From an uncultured Tropicimonas sp. (GTDB lineage: Bacteria; Pseudomonadota; Alphaproteobacteria; Rhodobacterales; Rhodobacteraceae), in assembly GCA_947495685.1 (NCBI GenBank), contig CANLZY010000013.1:1-64000 (forward strand): a DNA stretch of 64,000 bases, read 5' to 3'. The position numbers and the translations under genes are program-made. Under the pieces are notes generated by a model. It did no database searches. It saw only the letters and a program-made list of their open reading frames with translations, and was not told the DNA's origin. Positions within the stretch are counted from its first letter, which is position 1; every line of letters starts with the position of its first letter. Below, in pieces: positions 48,001 to 57,092 of the stretch.

Positions 48001-51000
48001 ATCGTGCAGCTGTCCGGCATCGAGGACGTTCTTGGCTCGATCTATGGCGACAAGATTTTCGGCAATGCCGAGATCAACCAGCTGGAAGGCGACAGCGGTG
48101 ACGATATCCTGGTTGGCGATGCCGGGACGGATACCCTGTCTGGCGGCCCGGGGTTGGACCTCGTCGACTATGACAGCGAGACCGGCACCCTTGGCGTCAC
48201 GGTCGACCTGCAACGGTTTGGCCGCGAGTTCGCCGTGGATACCCATGGCGACCGGGACATCCTGTCGGCCATCGAAGGGGCCATCGGCACCAACGAAGAC
48301 GACGTTCTGTATGGTGGTGACGAGGGCCAGGTCTTCTTTGGCCGGGGCGGCGACGACGAGATTTACGGAAAATCCGGCAACGATATCCTGTACGGCGGCG
48401 CGGGCGATGACGAGATCAACGGCGGGGTCAATGACGATATCCTGACCGGTGGTGCCGGCGATGACATCCTGCACGGCGAAAAAGGCGACGACATCTTTGT
48501 CGGCGGCGAAGGCGGCGGTACCGACACTTACTATGGCGGCACCGACGACGACCGGAAAGACTGGGACGGCGTTTCCTATGCCACGACCACGCAGGGCATC
48601 GTGGTCAACATGAACCAGCGCACCGTGACCGGAGCCGAGGTCGGCTCCGACAAGTACCGCGACATCGAATACGTGGTCGGCGGGTTTGGTGACGACATGA
48701 TCACCGGCAGCGGCAACATCGACCACTACCTCTATGTTGGCGGATTCGACACCTACAAGGGCGAGGGCAACCGCGATCTTGTGAGCTTCGAGATGGTCGA
48801 CTTTGCCGTACGAGTGGATGTCAGCCGCAGCGACGGAGCCCAGACGGCAGATACGCAGGAAATGCCCTCTGGCACCGGATTGCGCACACTGATGGATCTG
48901 GACAGCGTCAACCGGGTGATCGGAACGGATTACGACGATCACCTGATCGGTTACGAGCTTGATAACCGTCTTTGGGGCGGCGAGGGTGATGACCTGCTGG
49001 ACGGCGGCGCAACCGCGTTGGCTGGGTATGACGATTACCTTTACGGCGGCGCTGGCAACGATACCCTTGTCGGCGCGATCGGGGTGGATGGCTCCTCGTT
49101 CGAAAGCAACAACGTCTACGACGGCGGCGCCGGTACGGACATGATCGACTTCTCCGACTTTGTTTCGGGCCTGAGCGGACGTTTTGGCGGCGTGCGATTC
49201 AGCCTCGAAGACGGCGACGGGAACGATACGGTCACCCAGGTCGAGATGCTGCGCGGCAGCGATGAGCAGGACGTTCTGTACGGCAACAACGGCGCCAATA
49301 TCCTTGCGGGTGGGGACGGCAGTGACACCCTCTTTGGCTACCTGGGCGATGACCTGTTTCTCTACTCCGGGTCGTTCGATCCGAATTTCGGGGGCGGCGG
49401 AAATTTCGACAGCATCACTGCCGGCGGTGGCAATGACACGATCGATTTCTCGGGCTACGGCTATGCAATCGACTTGGACCTCGCCAGCGAAGGCGCAACA
49501 GTGCTGGGGGCCGGCAAAGACAGCTGGGATCTCGGCACGACAACCGTGCTGGTCATTTCCAGTGGACTTGAAAACGCGATCGGGACGGACAAGAACGACC
49601 GGCTGCTGGGCACCGACACCGACAACATGCTGAGTGGCGGCAGTGGCGATGACATCGTGCGTGGCCTTGGCGGCAACGATATCCTGACCTACGTCGGTGG
49701 CACCGACAGCTGGGAGGGCGGCGACGGCATCGACACGGGCAACTTCTCCAGGCTGGACAAGGCTGTTCAGGTCGACCTGTCCGGCACGAACGGTCTGGCC
49801 ACGACCCGTGAAACCACACCAGCAGATCTGGTCACGATGATCGAAGTCGAAGATATCGTGGGCACGCTCTATGACGACCGTCTGATCGGTGGCGACGACG
49901 CCAACAAGCTCGAAGGTCTGACCGGCGACGACACTCTGTTCGGCCGCAAAGGCGCGGACGTGCTTTCGGGCAGCGATGGCGACGACACGCTCTACGGTGG
50001 CGGCGGGGGTGACACGCTGATGGGCGGAGCTGGCAGCGACATTGCAAGCTATGCCAGCGCAACCAAGGGTGTGATCGCAGATCTTGAAGCTGGTGTGGGC
50101 ACAGGCGGCGAAGCCGATGGCGACAGCTATTCGGAAATCGAACACCTGACCGGCTCTGACCGAGACGACATGCTGACGGGCGATGGCGGAGCCAATACCC
50201 TGACCGGTTTGTCGGGAGAGGACACGCTTGATGGAAAGGCCGGCGACGATATCCTGATCGGTGGCCAGGGCGCGGACGTTCTGATCGGCGGCAATGGCAT
50301 CGACCTCGCCAACTATGCCGGCGCATCCGGGCGAGTGGATGTGGACCTGGCAAAGGGCACGGGCAATCGGAATTTGGCCAGTGGCGACACCCTGAAGGGC
50401 ATCGAAGGCGTGATCGGGTCCGACTTCAACGACAAGCTGATCGGGGATGACGAAGACAATATCCTGCTCGGTTCCATCGGCAACGATGCGCTGACCGGTG
50501 GTCTTGGCGACGACATGCTGGATGGGGGTGTCGGTAGCGATGTCCTGCTGGGCGGGGCCGGCAACGATCAATTGATCGGCGGTGGCGGAAATGACCGTCT
50601 CGAGGGTGGAAGTGGTGCCAACCTGATGGTCGGCGGCGCTGGCAACGACACCTATGTCCTGAGCAAGAACCTCGAATACGACACCTACGACACCCTGATG
50701 GAACTGGCCGACGAGGGCCTCGATACCGTGTTCTCTGAATTCACATACCTGCTTGTGGACAACATTGAAAATCTGTTCCTGGAAGGTGGCAATCTGGATG
50801 GCACTGGCAACGAGTTGCCCAACAAGGTGACGGGTTCCAACGGAAATAACAGCCTGTTTGGGCTCGGCGGCAGCGACACCCTCATGGGCAAGAGCGGCAA
50901 TGACACTCTGGACGGTGGAAAGGGCAACGATGTCCTGTCCGGCGACGAGGGCGCCGATGTGCTCGCCGGGGGCGATGGGAACGACACGCTCGATGGCGGT

Positions 51001-52089
51001 GACGGCGACGATGATCTCGACGGCGGCAATGGGAGCGACACCCTAGCTGGCGGTGCCGGCGATGACATACTTCTGGGCGGCAGTAACTCCGACGACCTGT
51101 CCGGCGGTAGTGGCAACGACATCCTCGATGGCGGAAACCAGGCAGATCAGCTTTCCGGCGGCGTTGGAAACGACACGATCAACGGCGGGAATGGCAATGA
51201 CACGGCATCCGGCGGTTCGGGCGATGATACGATCAACGGCGGAGCAAATAGTGACGAACTGTTTGGCGACGGCGGCAACGATACGATCAACGGCGGGGTT
51301 GGCAATGACACGGCGTCCGGCGGCGCGGGCCAGGATACGATCGACGGCGGGAATGGCAATGACACGGCGTCCGGCGGTTCCGGTGATGATACGATCAACG
51401 GCGGTGGTAATAGTGACGAGTTGTTTGGCGACGGCGGCAACGACACGATCAATGGCGGGGGTGGCAATGACTCGGCGTCAGGTGGTTTGGGCGATGATAC
51501 GATCAACGGCGGCGGCAATAGTGACGAGCTGTTTGGCGACGGCGGCAACGACACGATCAGCGGCGGGGACGGAAATGACTCCGCGTCCGGCGGCGCGGGT
51601 AAGGACACGATCGATGGCGGTGGAGGCAAGGACACGTTGTTTGGCGACGCTGGCAACGACACCATATCCGGCGGCAACCAGAGAGATCAGCTTTCCGGCG
51701 GCCTGGGCAACGATACGATCAGTGGCGGAAACGACAAGGACATCCTGTTTGGCAACGCTGGCAACGATATCATGTCGGGCGGCAACGGGGGCGATCAACT
51801 GACCGGCGGCGCTGGCGCTGATACGCTGACGGGCAATGCTGGCAAGGATTACTTCATCTTCGGAGAAGACTTTGGCAAGGATACGATCACCGACTTTGCC
51901 CCTGGACAGGATGTCTTGTTCTTCCTGAAGGGCAACGGCGAGGTCACCTCGTTTGCGCAGTTCAAGGCCGCGGCAAAGCAGGTGGGCGACAATCTTCGGT
52001 ATGATCTGGACGGTGACAAGGCGAACGTTATCGTGCTGCTTGATACCGATTTGGGCGACCTGAGGGCTGCTAATGTCGATTTCGGGTGA
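42067..52089 (+). CDS. Giant RTX (Ca2+-binding nonapeptide repeat) secreted protein
   Basis: This single 3340-aa, very acidic, Cys-poor protein has four regions. Residues 1-675 form an unrecognised beta-rich region (LGVFD-like; no enzyme motif seen). Residues 675-1790 carry four long modules, each with a DxFxADL core near residues 688, 968, 1198 and 1431. Residues 1785-2780 carry about ten modules of the pattern VDL...IE-x-x-x-GT-x-xDD with RTX repeats between them. Residues 2920-3258 are near-pure GGxGxDxLxG nonapeptides. The last 80 residues (YFIFGEDFGKDTITDFAPGQ) form a type I secretion signal. Calcium folds the repeats after export. No HlyB/HlyD genes are nearby. The start follows GGTGGGGAAC; a GTG at 42052 is the alternative. 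Role may be adhesin or surface-layer like; unproven. Confidence 0.9.
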   Translation: MAVQNTSLTFSAIGQQLYYDTDTRRVDTGNAMVASIDIDNLKVFDFDIWVLEASLSLYLNASFGLQAWVELGTTGTWDAEYQIDVNVGLPNAVIMPAYPPGTPESEFPSAPIKFDFSDFDIVKGEVKTVGFNTDEDADPDPAATAGIDLIIEFSAGIRKFFIDGPLPWIGVPFTSWGTDLDEYSRSNISFFDEQHAITLFKRGPGEEEFRPGIPGVSDFFEFYLKTPSGASTEGSAKGTGSITARGTSETRFTGIEGDVDAILLELAGKIPEPNTKLIVEGLKKTVFWEGNLLNWAFEDPNSKDTDEEKDRKVKLGIPDSLANVDLTVVDLTAGIGLSISEDFTVDILDPKTGLPNINILLEADNGSIATGKLGQEDPLVLQSPTSKYGTTTITATYTVDSASAHHEASIDLDAYFNVKILEGSVSVLGKRLGGFDALFDEDVVKSPKAQLGDTWEERFDINGDVFGVQKDVYSVFYVEDRLSPTGWDPETPSFENDLYAYFEDSYKQVQALLAKYDRSGFDHVFASTADVLQDVDYTHLNGPVLFAWAAGFNNSVKLTHGDGSRVLVGPSPVDVNNNVIVRPTLATGKILEVLGSPTLFSDLAFYNTLEQKLDALAYVKDLDTIRYTNNGKWVETSNVTDFIGNSQGDTIVYFYKQERFFHDAGQWDDQGGSFFDGGDNISGSHDMFVADLSFFTDGVFWDLAKSITEENDSSPETKGGITLTNDSDPTKAGNETEIVVRNVEAAHLKTGSGDDYLVGSVFSNSFLTGDGDDIVRLKAWMQYYNSTFQDPAGLMDYSDDYVRLGHGSDTVIVELGDVPTAFGTFTDYIFGGEGNDHLYVQSGGQGLRWDMHGDFFAGGPSYYFGGNGIGANSSQSHIGIYLDLVNEEYFDNFGALDDTDRYAEDHYLLLNGSDKQGRIEVAKDVENINVFVNENGVDGKGVATGGGDDLVVFVNGTTHDGGAGNDTFAADLASFAIYNYLSGAASIRLTSLDPSLPQPVSYFGSSTIENFERLHVLGTDHADMISGGILDDYIDGGDGNDFLHGGFDTSDDTLIGGDGDDGFLYQGNGDDVIEGGKGHDTLYVGAFATPVNGGEEDFVARGGISQQVYNSAGEVIALSPSLQLSSNPVARDLIIDFMDKLKFASSVGLTQDNGTVKYSGVEAVNIIGSDERNDILVYQGGSTYIGGESISGKDQDTFVADFRRQDTGIEFQIIDDPAPGETDGYWLENDVYISGIEQARILGGSGFDLMSGGRLSDFFVGGGGNDVLVGYGGNDFLDGGEGSDQMIWDSFGKDYIVGGTDSGNYYENGRLVQVTDENDNLILTGGKYHSRVILKDANDDELMSSKNGLAWADSTREVLQELVENSLTAVTWKYYNSAPGGNREDPSLTHVTYTEMESVDIAGTDGFDDLVVFQNGAAYAGGESDGDGDLFVADLRDFSEKMTFDGNSASGEGYDIGQGTNIADFERFHLMLGDGNDVILGGDLDDTVRAGGGRDHLVGGAGDDHFYGEAGDDIFEHTYGNDVFDGGEGIGDSVTLSGRSDALTVALFDAGDGKLFPDLSMTGGAPGLKDFARFYAATTAAYIVVTHGANSLTFSNIEETLMSGSEANDVLVGGTAQGVMFGGAGNDALLGRKGNDFISGGDGSDVYVFDADFGKDIIFGETKGNSKIVFTAYEQADLTFSLDGIDLIISKDDNSIRVLDYFAANETVGLNFTFESTDGTFTKDFTSLGAKSDGARVEGGTFLGADTSETVTDGTAKADVFRGFGGDDVYFHSGGGDLFDGGAGTDSVTFASATERLALDLEAFSAKIGDTKEDLLVSIENVYGTDFDDEMLGNNFDNLLNGHGGDDRLVGRAGNDILVGESGEDTLDGGADNDQLFGGPGKDTLTGGTGDDFMVGGDGGDILKGGEGRDLLSGESGNDRLDGGSGDDVLVYSDGTDTFEGGSGIDAAHFNDVDAGITVDLQDTGAVTIATEAGGSRKIVQLSGIEDVLGSIYGDKIFGNAEINQLEGDSGDDILVGDAGTDTLSGGPGLDLVDYDSETGTLGVTVDLQRFGREFAVDTHGDRDILSAIEGAIGTNEDDVLYGGDEGQVFFGRGGDDEIYGKSGNDILYGGAGDDEINGGVNDDILTGGAGDDILHGEKGDDIFVGGEGGGTDTYYGGTDDDRKDWDGVSYATTTQGIVVNMNQRTVTGAEVGSDKYRDIEYVVGGFGDDMITGSGNIDHYLYVGGFDTYKGEGNRDLVSFEMVDFAVRVDVSRSDGAQTADTQEMPSGTGLRTLMDLDSVNRVIGTDYDDHLIGYELDNRLWGGEGDDLLDGGATALAGYDDYLYGGAGNDTLVGAIGVDGSSFESNNVYDGGAGTDMIDFSDFVSGLSGRFGGVRFSLEDGDGNDTVTQVEMLRGSDEQDVLYGNNGANILAGGDGSDTLFGYLGDDLFLYSGSFDPNFGGGGNFDSITAGGGNDTIDFSGYGYAIDLDLASEGATVLGAGKDSWDLGTTTVLVISSGLENAIGTDKNDRLLGTDTDNMLSGGSGDDIVRGLGGNDILTYVGGTDSWEGGDGIDTGNFSRLDKAVQVDLSGTNGLATTRETTPADLVTMIEVEDIVGTLYDDRLIGGDDANKLEGLTGDDTLFGRKGADVLSGSDGDDTLYGGGGGDTLMGGAGSDIASYASATKGVIADLEAGVGTGGEADGDSYSEIEHLTGSDRDDMLTGDGGANTLTGLSGEDTLDGKAGDDILIGGQGADVLIGGNGIDLANYAGASGRVDVDLAKGTGNRNLASGDTLKGIEGVIGSDFNDKLIGDDEDNILLGSIGNDALTGGLGDDMLDGGVGSDVLLGGAGNDQLIGGGGNDRLEGGSGANLMVGGAGNDTYVLSKNLEYDTYDTLMELADEGLDTVFSEFTYLLVDNIENLFLEGGNLDGTGNELPNKVTGSNGNNSLFGLGGSDTLMGKSGNDTLDGGKGNDVLSGDEGADVLAGGDGNDTLDGGDGDDDLDGGNGSDTLAGGAGDDILLGGSNSDDLSGGSGNDILDGGNQADQLSGGVGNDTINGGNGNDTASGGSGDDTINGGANSDELFGDGGNDTINGGVGNDTASGGAGQDTIDGGNGNDTASGGSGDDTINGGGNSDELFGDGGNDTINGGGGNDSASGGLGDDTINGGGNSDELFGDGGNDTISGGDGNDSASGGAGKDTIDGGGGKDTLFGDAGNDTISGGNQRDQLSGGLGNDTISGGNDKDILFGNAGNDIMSGGNGGDQLTGGAGADTLTGNAGKDYFIFGEDFGKDTITDFAPGQDVLFFLKGNGEVTSFAQFKAAAKQVGDNLRYDLDGDKANVIVLLDTDLGDLRAANVDFG
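51160..51740 (+). repeat. 54-bp-periodic tandem repeat block in the RTX gene
   Basis: GATGATACGATCAACGGCGG recurs at 51223, 51385 and 51493 (spacings 162 and 108, both multiples of 54). The segment between repeats, GACGGCGGCAACGA, is also nearly identical. Each 54-bp unit encodes 18 residues, two RTX turns. High nucleotide identity suggests recent tandem duplication or gene conversion. Confidence 0.8.
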
Positions 52090-52102
52090 AAAGCCCTACC
52101 CG

Positions 52103-52126
52103 GCCGGGGCCTGACCACGCCCCGGC
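52103..52126 (+). terminator. Hairpin after the RTX gene
   Basis: Arms GCCGGGGC and GCCCCGGC with an 8-nt loop lie 14 bases past the RTX stop codon. There is no strong T-tract. It probably ends the RTX transcript, perhaps with Rho. Confidence 0.5.
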
Positions 52127-52275
52127 TGGATCACCTATGCCATCCGCGATCTGCCGAATGCGGTCAGGACTTGACTTGATCTGTTCTTGAAGGATGCCAG
52201 CCGCGTTTTTGGCAGGTCATTTTGGGTCTGCCTTCGCGGTGGCCATTCGAGCCAACGGGGCGATCAGCAGCGCAC

Positions 52276-52311
52276 AAAAAAAATGAAGGGCCCCCCCCGG
52301 AACCCTTCATT
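52276..52311 (-). terminator. Rho-independent terminator (minus strand)
   Basis: Read on the minus strand, AATGAAGGG, loop, CCCTTCATT is followed by an eight-base T-run. It lies downstream of the DUF2853 gene, the only minus-strand gene just upstream, and shows all parts of an intrinsic terminator. The 130 bases between it and the gene hold another hairpin. The 350-bp spacer has no gene. Confidence 0.65.
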
Positions 52312-52390
52312 ACCCCACGTGCCTTGTTGCACCACACGCTTCGGAAAGTATATCCGGGGTCATCCTTGACCCGCACATGCAGTGCTACGC

Positions 52391-52422
52391 GACACTCCGA
52401 GTCTTTGCAAATCCGGAGTGTC
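52391..52422. terminator. Hairpin with 9-bp stem in the RTX/DUF2853 spacer
   Basis: GACACTCCG and CGGAGTGTC enclose a 14-nt loop; a T-rich run follows on the plus strand. It may be a second terminator for the RTX transcript, or 3' structure of the DUF2853 mRNA. Confidence 0.4.
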
Positions 52423-52443
52423 TTGCATTTATTTCAAACCGGC

Positions 52444-52785
52444 TCAGCCGTAGACCGATTCCTTGCCGAATTCCTTGGTCAGAAGATAGTAGACCACCGC
52501 GCGATACTTGTTGCGCTCGGATTTGCCGTAGGTCTCGATTGCCTTGTTGATCCCGTCCATCAGGGCCGGGCCGTCTGCAAGGCCAAGCTTCTTGATCAGG
52601 AAGTTGTTCTTGACGGTTTCCAGTTCCGACTCCTGGCTTGACGCCACGGTCGACGAGTCAGCGTTGTAGATCGACGGGCCACACCCGATGGTGACCTTCG
52701 TCAGCAGATCCATGTCCGGTTCCACCCCGCACTTGGTCTTCAGATCGTCGGCATATTTCTGGATCAGTTCGTCGCGCTTGCTCAT
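52444..52785 (-). CDS. DUF2853 family protein
   Basis: This 113-aa helical protein has the start MSKRDELIQKYADDLKTKCG, the middle DGPALMDGINKAIETYGKSE and the end AVVYYLLTKEFGKESVYG, which match the DUF2853 family of short bacterial proteins with no assigned role. It is likely cytoplasmic. The ATG has a GGAGAGGAAA-type ribosome site just upstream. It is a single gene with its own terminator. Confidence 0.88.
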   Translation of the reverse strand: MSKRDELIQKYADDLKTKCGVEPDMDLLTKVTIGCGPSIYNADSSTVASSQESELETVKNNFLIKKLGLADGPALMDGINKAIETYGKSERNKYRAVVYYLLTKEFGKESVYG

Positions 52786-52962
52786 GGCCTGTTTCCTCTC
52801 CCGTCAAAACTACACTTTTTGATACCAGCGGCAGTTTTCCTGGCCCGCTTGGCAGCTACGTTAGCGAGCGTCTCGGTGCAGCGAAAGTGAAAATCGCGGC
52901 TCTTCGGCACCGGTTCCCGAGCCGCGCGGTCAAATTTTTCAGGCATTCGCCCATCGTTTTCG

Positions 52963-52977
52963 GTGACACGATGTCAC
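52963..52977. promoter_or_regulatory. 15-bp palindrome upstream of the BON-LysM gene
   Basis: GTGACA-CGA-TGTCAC is an exact 6+3+6 inverted repeat in the 264-bp divergent spacer between DUF2853 and the BON-LysM gene. It resembles a Crp-like half-site pair (GTGA/TCAC) but with a 7-base gap rather than the usual 8. Its role is unknown. Confidence 0.4.
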
Positions 52978-53049
52978 AGCAGCGTATAGTCCGCGCGTCA
53001 AGCTTCACCGATGGTCGGTCAATGCAGAAAAAAACGAAGGATGAGTGAT

Positions 53050-53472
53050 ATGGGTTTGTTCAGTTTCCTGAAGGGAAAAGGTAAATCGTTGGGGGCAGCC
53101 GAGGCGTCCGAAGCTCCGCCCGTAGAGGCGTTGCAGAAAGAGGTCGCGGACCTCGGTTTGGATGCCAAGGGTGTCGATATCGTGGTCGAGGGTGACAAGG
53201 TCACGCTGTCGGGCGCTGCTGTCGATCAGGAGACCAAGGAGAAACTGATCGTTGCGGTTGGCAACGTGCAGGGCGTGGCCGCTGTAGAGGACACCACCGG
53301 GGGCGACGAGCCGACCCTGCACACCGTGGAAAAGGGCGACACGCTCTGGGCCGTCTCCGAAAAGGCGCTCGGCAAGGGTAGCCGCTACATGGAGATCTTC
53401 GAGGCCAACAAGCCGATGCTGTCGCACCCTGACAAGATCTATCCCGGTCAGGTTCTGCGCATTCCCACCTGA
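53050..53472 (+). CDS. BON-LysM domain protein (Kbp/YgaU type)
   Basis: This 140-aa protein has an N-terminal GLFSFLKGKGKSLG stretch, a BON domain (about residues 30-85: VDIVVEGDKVTLSGAAVDQE, VAVGNVQGVAAVED) and a C-terminal LysM motif (HTVEKGDTLWAVSEKALG, YPGQVLRIPT). E. coli Kbp (YgaU), with the same layout, is a cytoplasmic potassium-binding protein. No signal peptide is visible. I choose this ATG because AAGGA lies eight bases upstream; an in-frame ATG at 53041 is abutted by its own ribosome site. It is convergent with ahcY across a shared terminator. Confidence 0.88.
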   Translation: MGLFSFLKGKGKSLGAAEASEAPPVEALQKEVADLGLDAKGVDIVVEGDKVTLSGAAVDQETKEKLIVAVGNVQGVAAVEDTTGGDEPTLHTVEKGDTLWAVSEKALGKGSRYMEIFEANKPMLSHPDKIYPGQVLRIPT

Positions 53473-53492
53473 TGGGACGAACCTGAACGCAG

Positions 53493-53520
53493 AACGCCCC
53501 GCGAGATTTCGCGGGGCGTT
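53493..53520. terminator. Bidirectional terminator between the BON-LysM gene and ahcY
   Basis: A perfect 12-bp stem (AACGCCCCGCGA / TCGCGGGGCGTT) closes a GATT loop, flanked by AA/TT ends. It sits between two convergent stop codons, so it can serve both genes. Confidence 0.85.
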
Positions 53521-53543
53521 TCCGTTTGGCGATGGGCGTGGCC

Positions 53544-54944
53544 TCAGTAGCGATAATGCTCGGGCTTGAACGGGCCTTCGACGGTCACGCCGATGTATTC
53601 GGCCTGCTCCGGGCTCAGTTCCGACAGGCGGACACCGATCCGCTCAAGGTGCAGGCGCGCGACCTTTTCGTCGAGATGCTTGGGCAGGATGAACACCTCG
53701 TTCTTGTAGTTCTCGCCGGACTTGAACAGTTCGATCTGGGCCAGCACCTGGTTGGTGAACGAGGCCGACATGACGAATGACGGGTGCCCGGTTGCGTTGC
53801 CGAGGTTCAGCAGGCGTCCCTCGGACAGCAGGATCATGCGATTGCCGTTCGGCATCTCGATCATGTCCACCTGGTCCTTGATGTTCGTCCACTTCAGGTT
53901 CTTCAGCGAGGCCACCTGGATCTCGTTGTCGAAGTGCCCGATGTTGCCGACGATCGCCATGTCCTTCATCTCGCGCATATGCTCGATGCGGATGACGTCC
54001 TTGTTCCCGGTGGTGGTGACAAAGATGTCGGCGGTTGCGACGACATCTTCCAGCCGCACGACCTCGAAGCCGTCCATTGCCGCCTGAAGAGCACAGATCG
54101 GGTCGACCTCGGTCACCTTCACCCGGGCACCGGCACCGCGCAGCGATGCGGATGAGCCTTTGCCCACGTCGCCATAGCCACAGACCACGGCGGTCTTGCC
54201 GGCCATCATCGTGTCGGTGGCGCGGCGGATGCCGTCGACCAGCGATTCCTTGCAGCCGTACTTGTTGTCGAACTTCGACTTGGTGACGCTGTCGTTCACG
54301 TTGATCGCCGGGAATGGCAGCAAGCCCTGCTTCACCAGCTCATACAGCCGGTGCACGCCGGTGGTCGTTTCTTCGCTGACACCCTTGATGGCATCGCGCT
54401 GTTTGGCGAACCAACCGGGATGCGCTGCAATGCGCTTGCGGATCTGGGCGAACAGCGCCACCTCTTCGTCCGATTTCGGAACTGCGAGCAGGCCTTCTTC
54501 GCCAGCCTCGACGCGTGCTCCCAGCAGGATGTACATCGTCGCATCGCCACCGTCGTCCAGGATCAGGTTGCAGGTGCCACCAGGGCCGCCGAAATCAAAG
54601 ATCCGGTCGGCGTAATCCCAGTACTCTTCCAGCGTCTCGCCCTTGATGGCGAACACCGGGACGCCGGATTCGGCAATGGCCGCCGCAGCGTGGTCCTGGG
54701 TGGAGAAGATGTTGCAGCTGGCCCAACGAACGTCGGCACCCAGGGCGACCAGGGTCTCGATCAGCACGGCGGTCTGGATCGTCATGTGCAGCGATCCGGC
54801 AATGCGGGCACCTGCCAGAGGCTGCTCGGTACCATACTCGGTTCGCAGTGCCATCAGGCCGGGCATTTCGGTTTCGGCAATATCCAGTTCCTTGCGCCCG
54901 AAGGCAGCCAGGGAGATGTCCTTGACGATATAGTCTTGAGCCAT
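53544..54944 (-). CDS. ahcY: S-adenosyl-L-homocysteine hydrolase (adenosylhomocysteinase)
   Basis: This 466-aa NAD+-dependent enzyme splits S-adenosylhomocysteine to adenosine and homocysteine. Conserved parts include [37 protein letters not shown], the NAD+ site [15 protein letters not shown] and the invariant end KPEHYRY. It is the long alphaproteobacterial form with the 40-residue insert. It recycles the by-product of methyltransferases such as the CcrM gene product encoded to the right. The start follows GGAGCGGAAC and lies below a 6-bp hairpin leader. Confidence 0.96.
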   Translation of the reverse strand: MAQDYIVKDISLAAFGRKELDIAETEMPGLMALRTEYGTEQPLAGARIAGSLHMTIQTAVLIETLVALGADVRWASCNIFSTQDHAAAAIAESGVPVFAIKGETLEEYWDYADRIFDFGGPGGTCNLILDDGGDATMYILLGARVEAGEEGLLAVPKSDEEVALFAQIRKRIAAHPGWFAKQRDAIKGVSEETTTGVHRLYELVKQGLLPFPAINVNDSVTKSKFDNKYGCKESLVDGIRRATDTMMAGKTAVVCGYGDVGKGSSASLRGAGARVKVTEVDPICALQAAMDGFEVVRLEDVVATADIFVTTTGNKDVIRIEHMREMKDMAIVGNIGHFDNEIQVASLKNLKWTNIKDQVDMIEMPNGNRMILLSEGRLLNLGNATGHPSFVMSASFTNQVLAQIELFKSGENYKNEVFILPKHLDEKVARLHLERIGVRLSELSPEQAEYIGVTVEGPFKPEHYRY

Positions 54945-54977
54945 GTTCCGCTCCTTCAGACGTAGGGTTCATTGTTC

Positions 54978-54994
54978 GGGTGCAGGTAGCACCC
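54978..54994 (-). promoter_or_regulatory. Hairpin in the ahcY leader
   Basis: On the minus strand GGGTGC-TACCT-GCACCC forms a 6-bp stem 34 bases before the ahcY start codon. Its loop CCT could pair with the AGG of the ribosome site AAGGAG. This could resemble a short pseudoknot regulator, but the spacer is long and it does not match a riboswitch I can name. Confidence 0.35.
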
Positions 54995-55097
54995 CCACTT
55001 GGAGTCGGCAAGTATGGGCGCCGTGGAACGTCGATGGCACACCGTCGGGGCAGACAACCGGCTTGCACATGGTGCGGGCATGGGATGTCATCCGCCC

Positions 55098-55725
55098 ATG
55101 AAACCCGATCTTTCCTTTGAGCAAACCGCCTGGGACAACGGCCTGCGCCTGGTGGCCGGCGTCGACGAGGTCGGCCGCGGGCCGCTGGCCGGCCCGGTGA
55201 CCGCAGCCGCCGTCATCCTGAACCCCGATGCCATTCCCGATGGGCTGAACGACAGCAAGGCATTGACCGCCCGTCGACGCGAAGCGCTGGCCGTCTGCCT
55301 GCATGCAACCGCTCGGGTGGCAATTGTGCATGTCGGGGTGGAGGAGATCGATGCGCTCAACATCCTGCGGGCGTCTCACGTGGCGATGGTGCGCGCCATC
55401 CAGCAGCTTTCTCCGGGGCCAGACTTTGCGCTGATCGACGGCAACCAGATGCCGCGCGATCTGCCCTGTGCCGGGCAGACGCTGGTCAAGGGAGACGGGC
55501 GGAGTCTGTCAATCGCGGCCGCGTCAATTGTCGCCAAGGTGGCGCGCGATCGCATCATGGAGGATTTGGCGCAACAGCATCCCGGCTATGGCTGGGAGCG
55601 GAACGCCGGATATCCGACACCAGAGCACAAGGCGGCGCTCCGAGATATTGGGGTAACCCCACACCATAGACGTTCCTTCGCCCCGGTGCGCAATATCTTG
55701 TATCAAGAGAATTCGCCAACCCCTT

Positions 55726-55727
<2 letters not shown>
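55098..55727 (+). CDS. rnhB: Ribonuclease HII
   Basis: This 209-aa enzyme cuts the RNA strand of RNA-DNA hybrids and misincorporated ribonucleotides. It has the catalytic [14 protein letters not shown] (first acidic pair), [14 protein letters not shown], the [14 protein letters not shown] segment and the end [10 protein letters not shown]. Catalytic Asp and Glu residues are all present. The ATG is taken after a leader that carries no family residues. It lies directly before ccrM, a common alphaproteobacterial pairing, with 89 bases between stop and start. Confidence 0.94.
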
Positions 55728-56929
<1,202 letters not shown>

Positions 56930-56986
56930 TCCCGACCATACAGTTACCGCCGGTGCCTGTGGCCTGACATCACGGCACCTACTTGG

Positions 56987-57016
56987 CCCCGCCTTGTCCA
57001 AAGGCGGGGTCTTTTT
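56987..57016 (+). terminator. Rho-independent terminator after ccrM
   Basis: A 9-bp stem CCCCGCCTT/AAGGCGGGG with a GTCCA loop is followed by TCTTTTT. It lies about 60 bases past the ccrM stop and is the clearest intrinsic terminator in the window. Confidence 0.9.
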
Positions 57017-57092
57017 ATCGTGATCGGGTTCCGGTTGGCGAAATCCGTCTGCGCCACTAGGTTGCAGCTGACGCGATCAGGAGAGGCCCGCC

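Noticed and set aside
47839-50571. 910-residue open frame on the minus strand over the RTX gene
   Set aside because: It is an artefact of GGC/GAC-rich repeat codons; no ribosome site or family pattern, and the plus-strand RTX frame explains the composition.
51160-51740. Short regular repeats as a possible CRISPR array
   Set aside because: The repeats are coding, in frame and have no unique spacers; they encode RTX nonapeptides.
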